Positions 5,776 to 5,876 of a stretch of 5,876 bases of DNA are shown one piece after another. The DNA is taken from positions 1 to 5,876 of the forward strand of contig JALHUF010000513.1 in assembly GCA_022866195.1 (NCBI GenBank). The letters are read 5' to 3'. Below the pieces are notes generated by a model, which worked only from the letters and a program-made list of their open reading frames with translations, was not told where the DNA came from and did not search any database. The translations under genes and the position numbers were made by a program. Position 1 is the first letter of the stretch, and each line of letters begins with the position of its first letter. This stretch comes from Terriglobia bacterium. GTDB taxonomy: Bacteria > Acidobacteriota > Terriglobia > UBA7540.

Positions 5776-5876
5776 CTACATGACGCTGACGGGATCCATG
5801 TCAATCATGACTGAGCGGGGAGAGATTCCGCGCTGCTCGCACTGGTCGGCGAGACGGCGCAGCACTTCGTTGAGGC
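5776..5876 (-). CDS. priA: Primosomal protein N' (PriA), C-terminal end only (5' end beyond window)
   Basis: Only the last 32 codons and a TAG stop (complement of 5776-5778) are present. The peptide ends SVMIDMDPVSVM, preceded by a helical LNEVLRRLADQCEQRG. A hydrophobic strand followed by D-x-DP-x-S-hydrophobic at the very C-terminus is characteristic of the PriA helicase, which reloads the replisome at stalled forks. PriA next to a nucleoid protein gene would be a sensible context. The call rests on a short tail; another protein with a similar terminus is possible. The gene is convergent with HU/IHF, 289 bp away. Confidence 0.7.
   Translation of the reverse strand, partial: LNEVLRRLADQCEQRGISPRSVMIDMDPVSVM

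Overview
This is a GC-rich housekeeping segment from a bacterial chromosome. The best guess for the host is an acidobacterium. That rests on the overall look of the HU/IHF-like protein, dCTP deaminase and AspRS, and on the absence of Firmicutes or gammaproteobacterial features such as a T-box upstream of hisS. It is a resemblance judgement, not a database result.

Layout, left to right. Positions 1-1076 (minus strand) hold the N-terminal 358 codons of mutL, whose 3' end lies off the left edge. An 83-bp AT-rich gap follows (1077-1159), built largely from an 8-bp-phased array of the small palindrome TGANTCA. Next come aspS (1160-2944, minus) and hisS (3017-4345, minus), separated by 71 bp that contain a compact hairpin. 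A 152-bp gap with a possible hisS promoter separates hisS from dcd (4498-5052, minus). Positions 5053-5216 are a divergent promoter region serving dcd to the left and an HU/IHF-family gene to the right (5217-5486, plus). Positions 5487-5775 are noncoding, lie between convergent genes, and hold a strong two-tier stem-loop. The right edge (5776-5876, minus) carries the last 32 codons of a gene whose C-terminus looks like PriA.

Function. The genes are core information-processing functions: two aminoacyl-tRNA synthetases (His, Asp), nucleotide metabolism (dCTP to dUTP), mismatch repair (MutL), nucleoid architecture (HU/IHF) and replication restart (PriA). dcd, hisS, aspS and mutL run in the same direction and could be one transcript, or two if the candidate hisS promoter is real. 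HU has its own sigma70-like promoter.

Novelty. I see no undescribed multi-gene system, mobile element, CRISPR array or RNA gene. The points worth a second look are noncoding: the TGANTCA array that reaches into both the aspS stop and the mutL start, the back-to-back dcd/HU promoters whose -35 boxes overlap, and the stem-loop between HU and priA.
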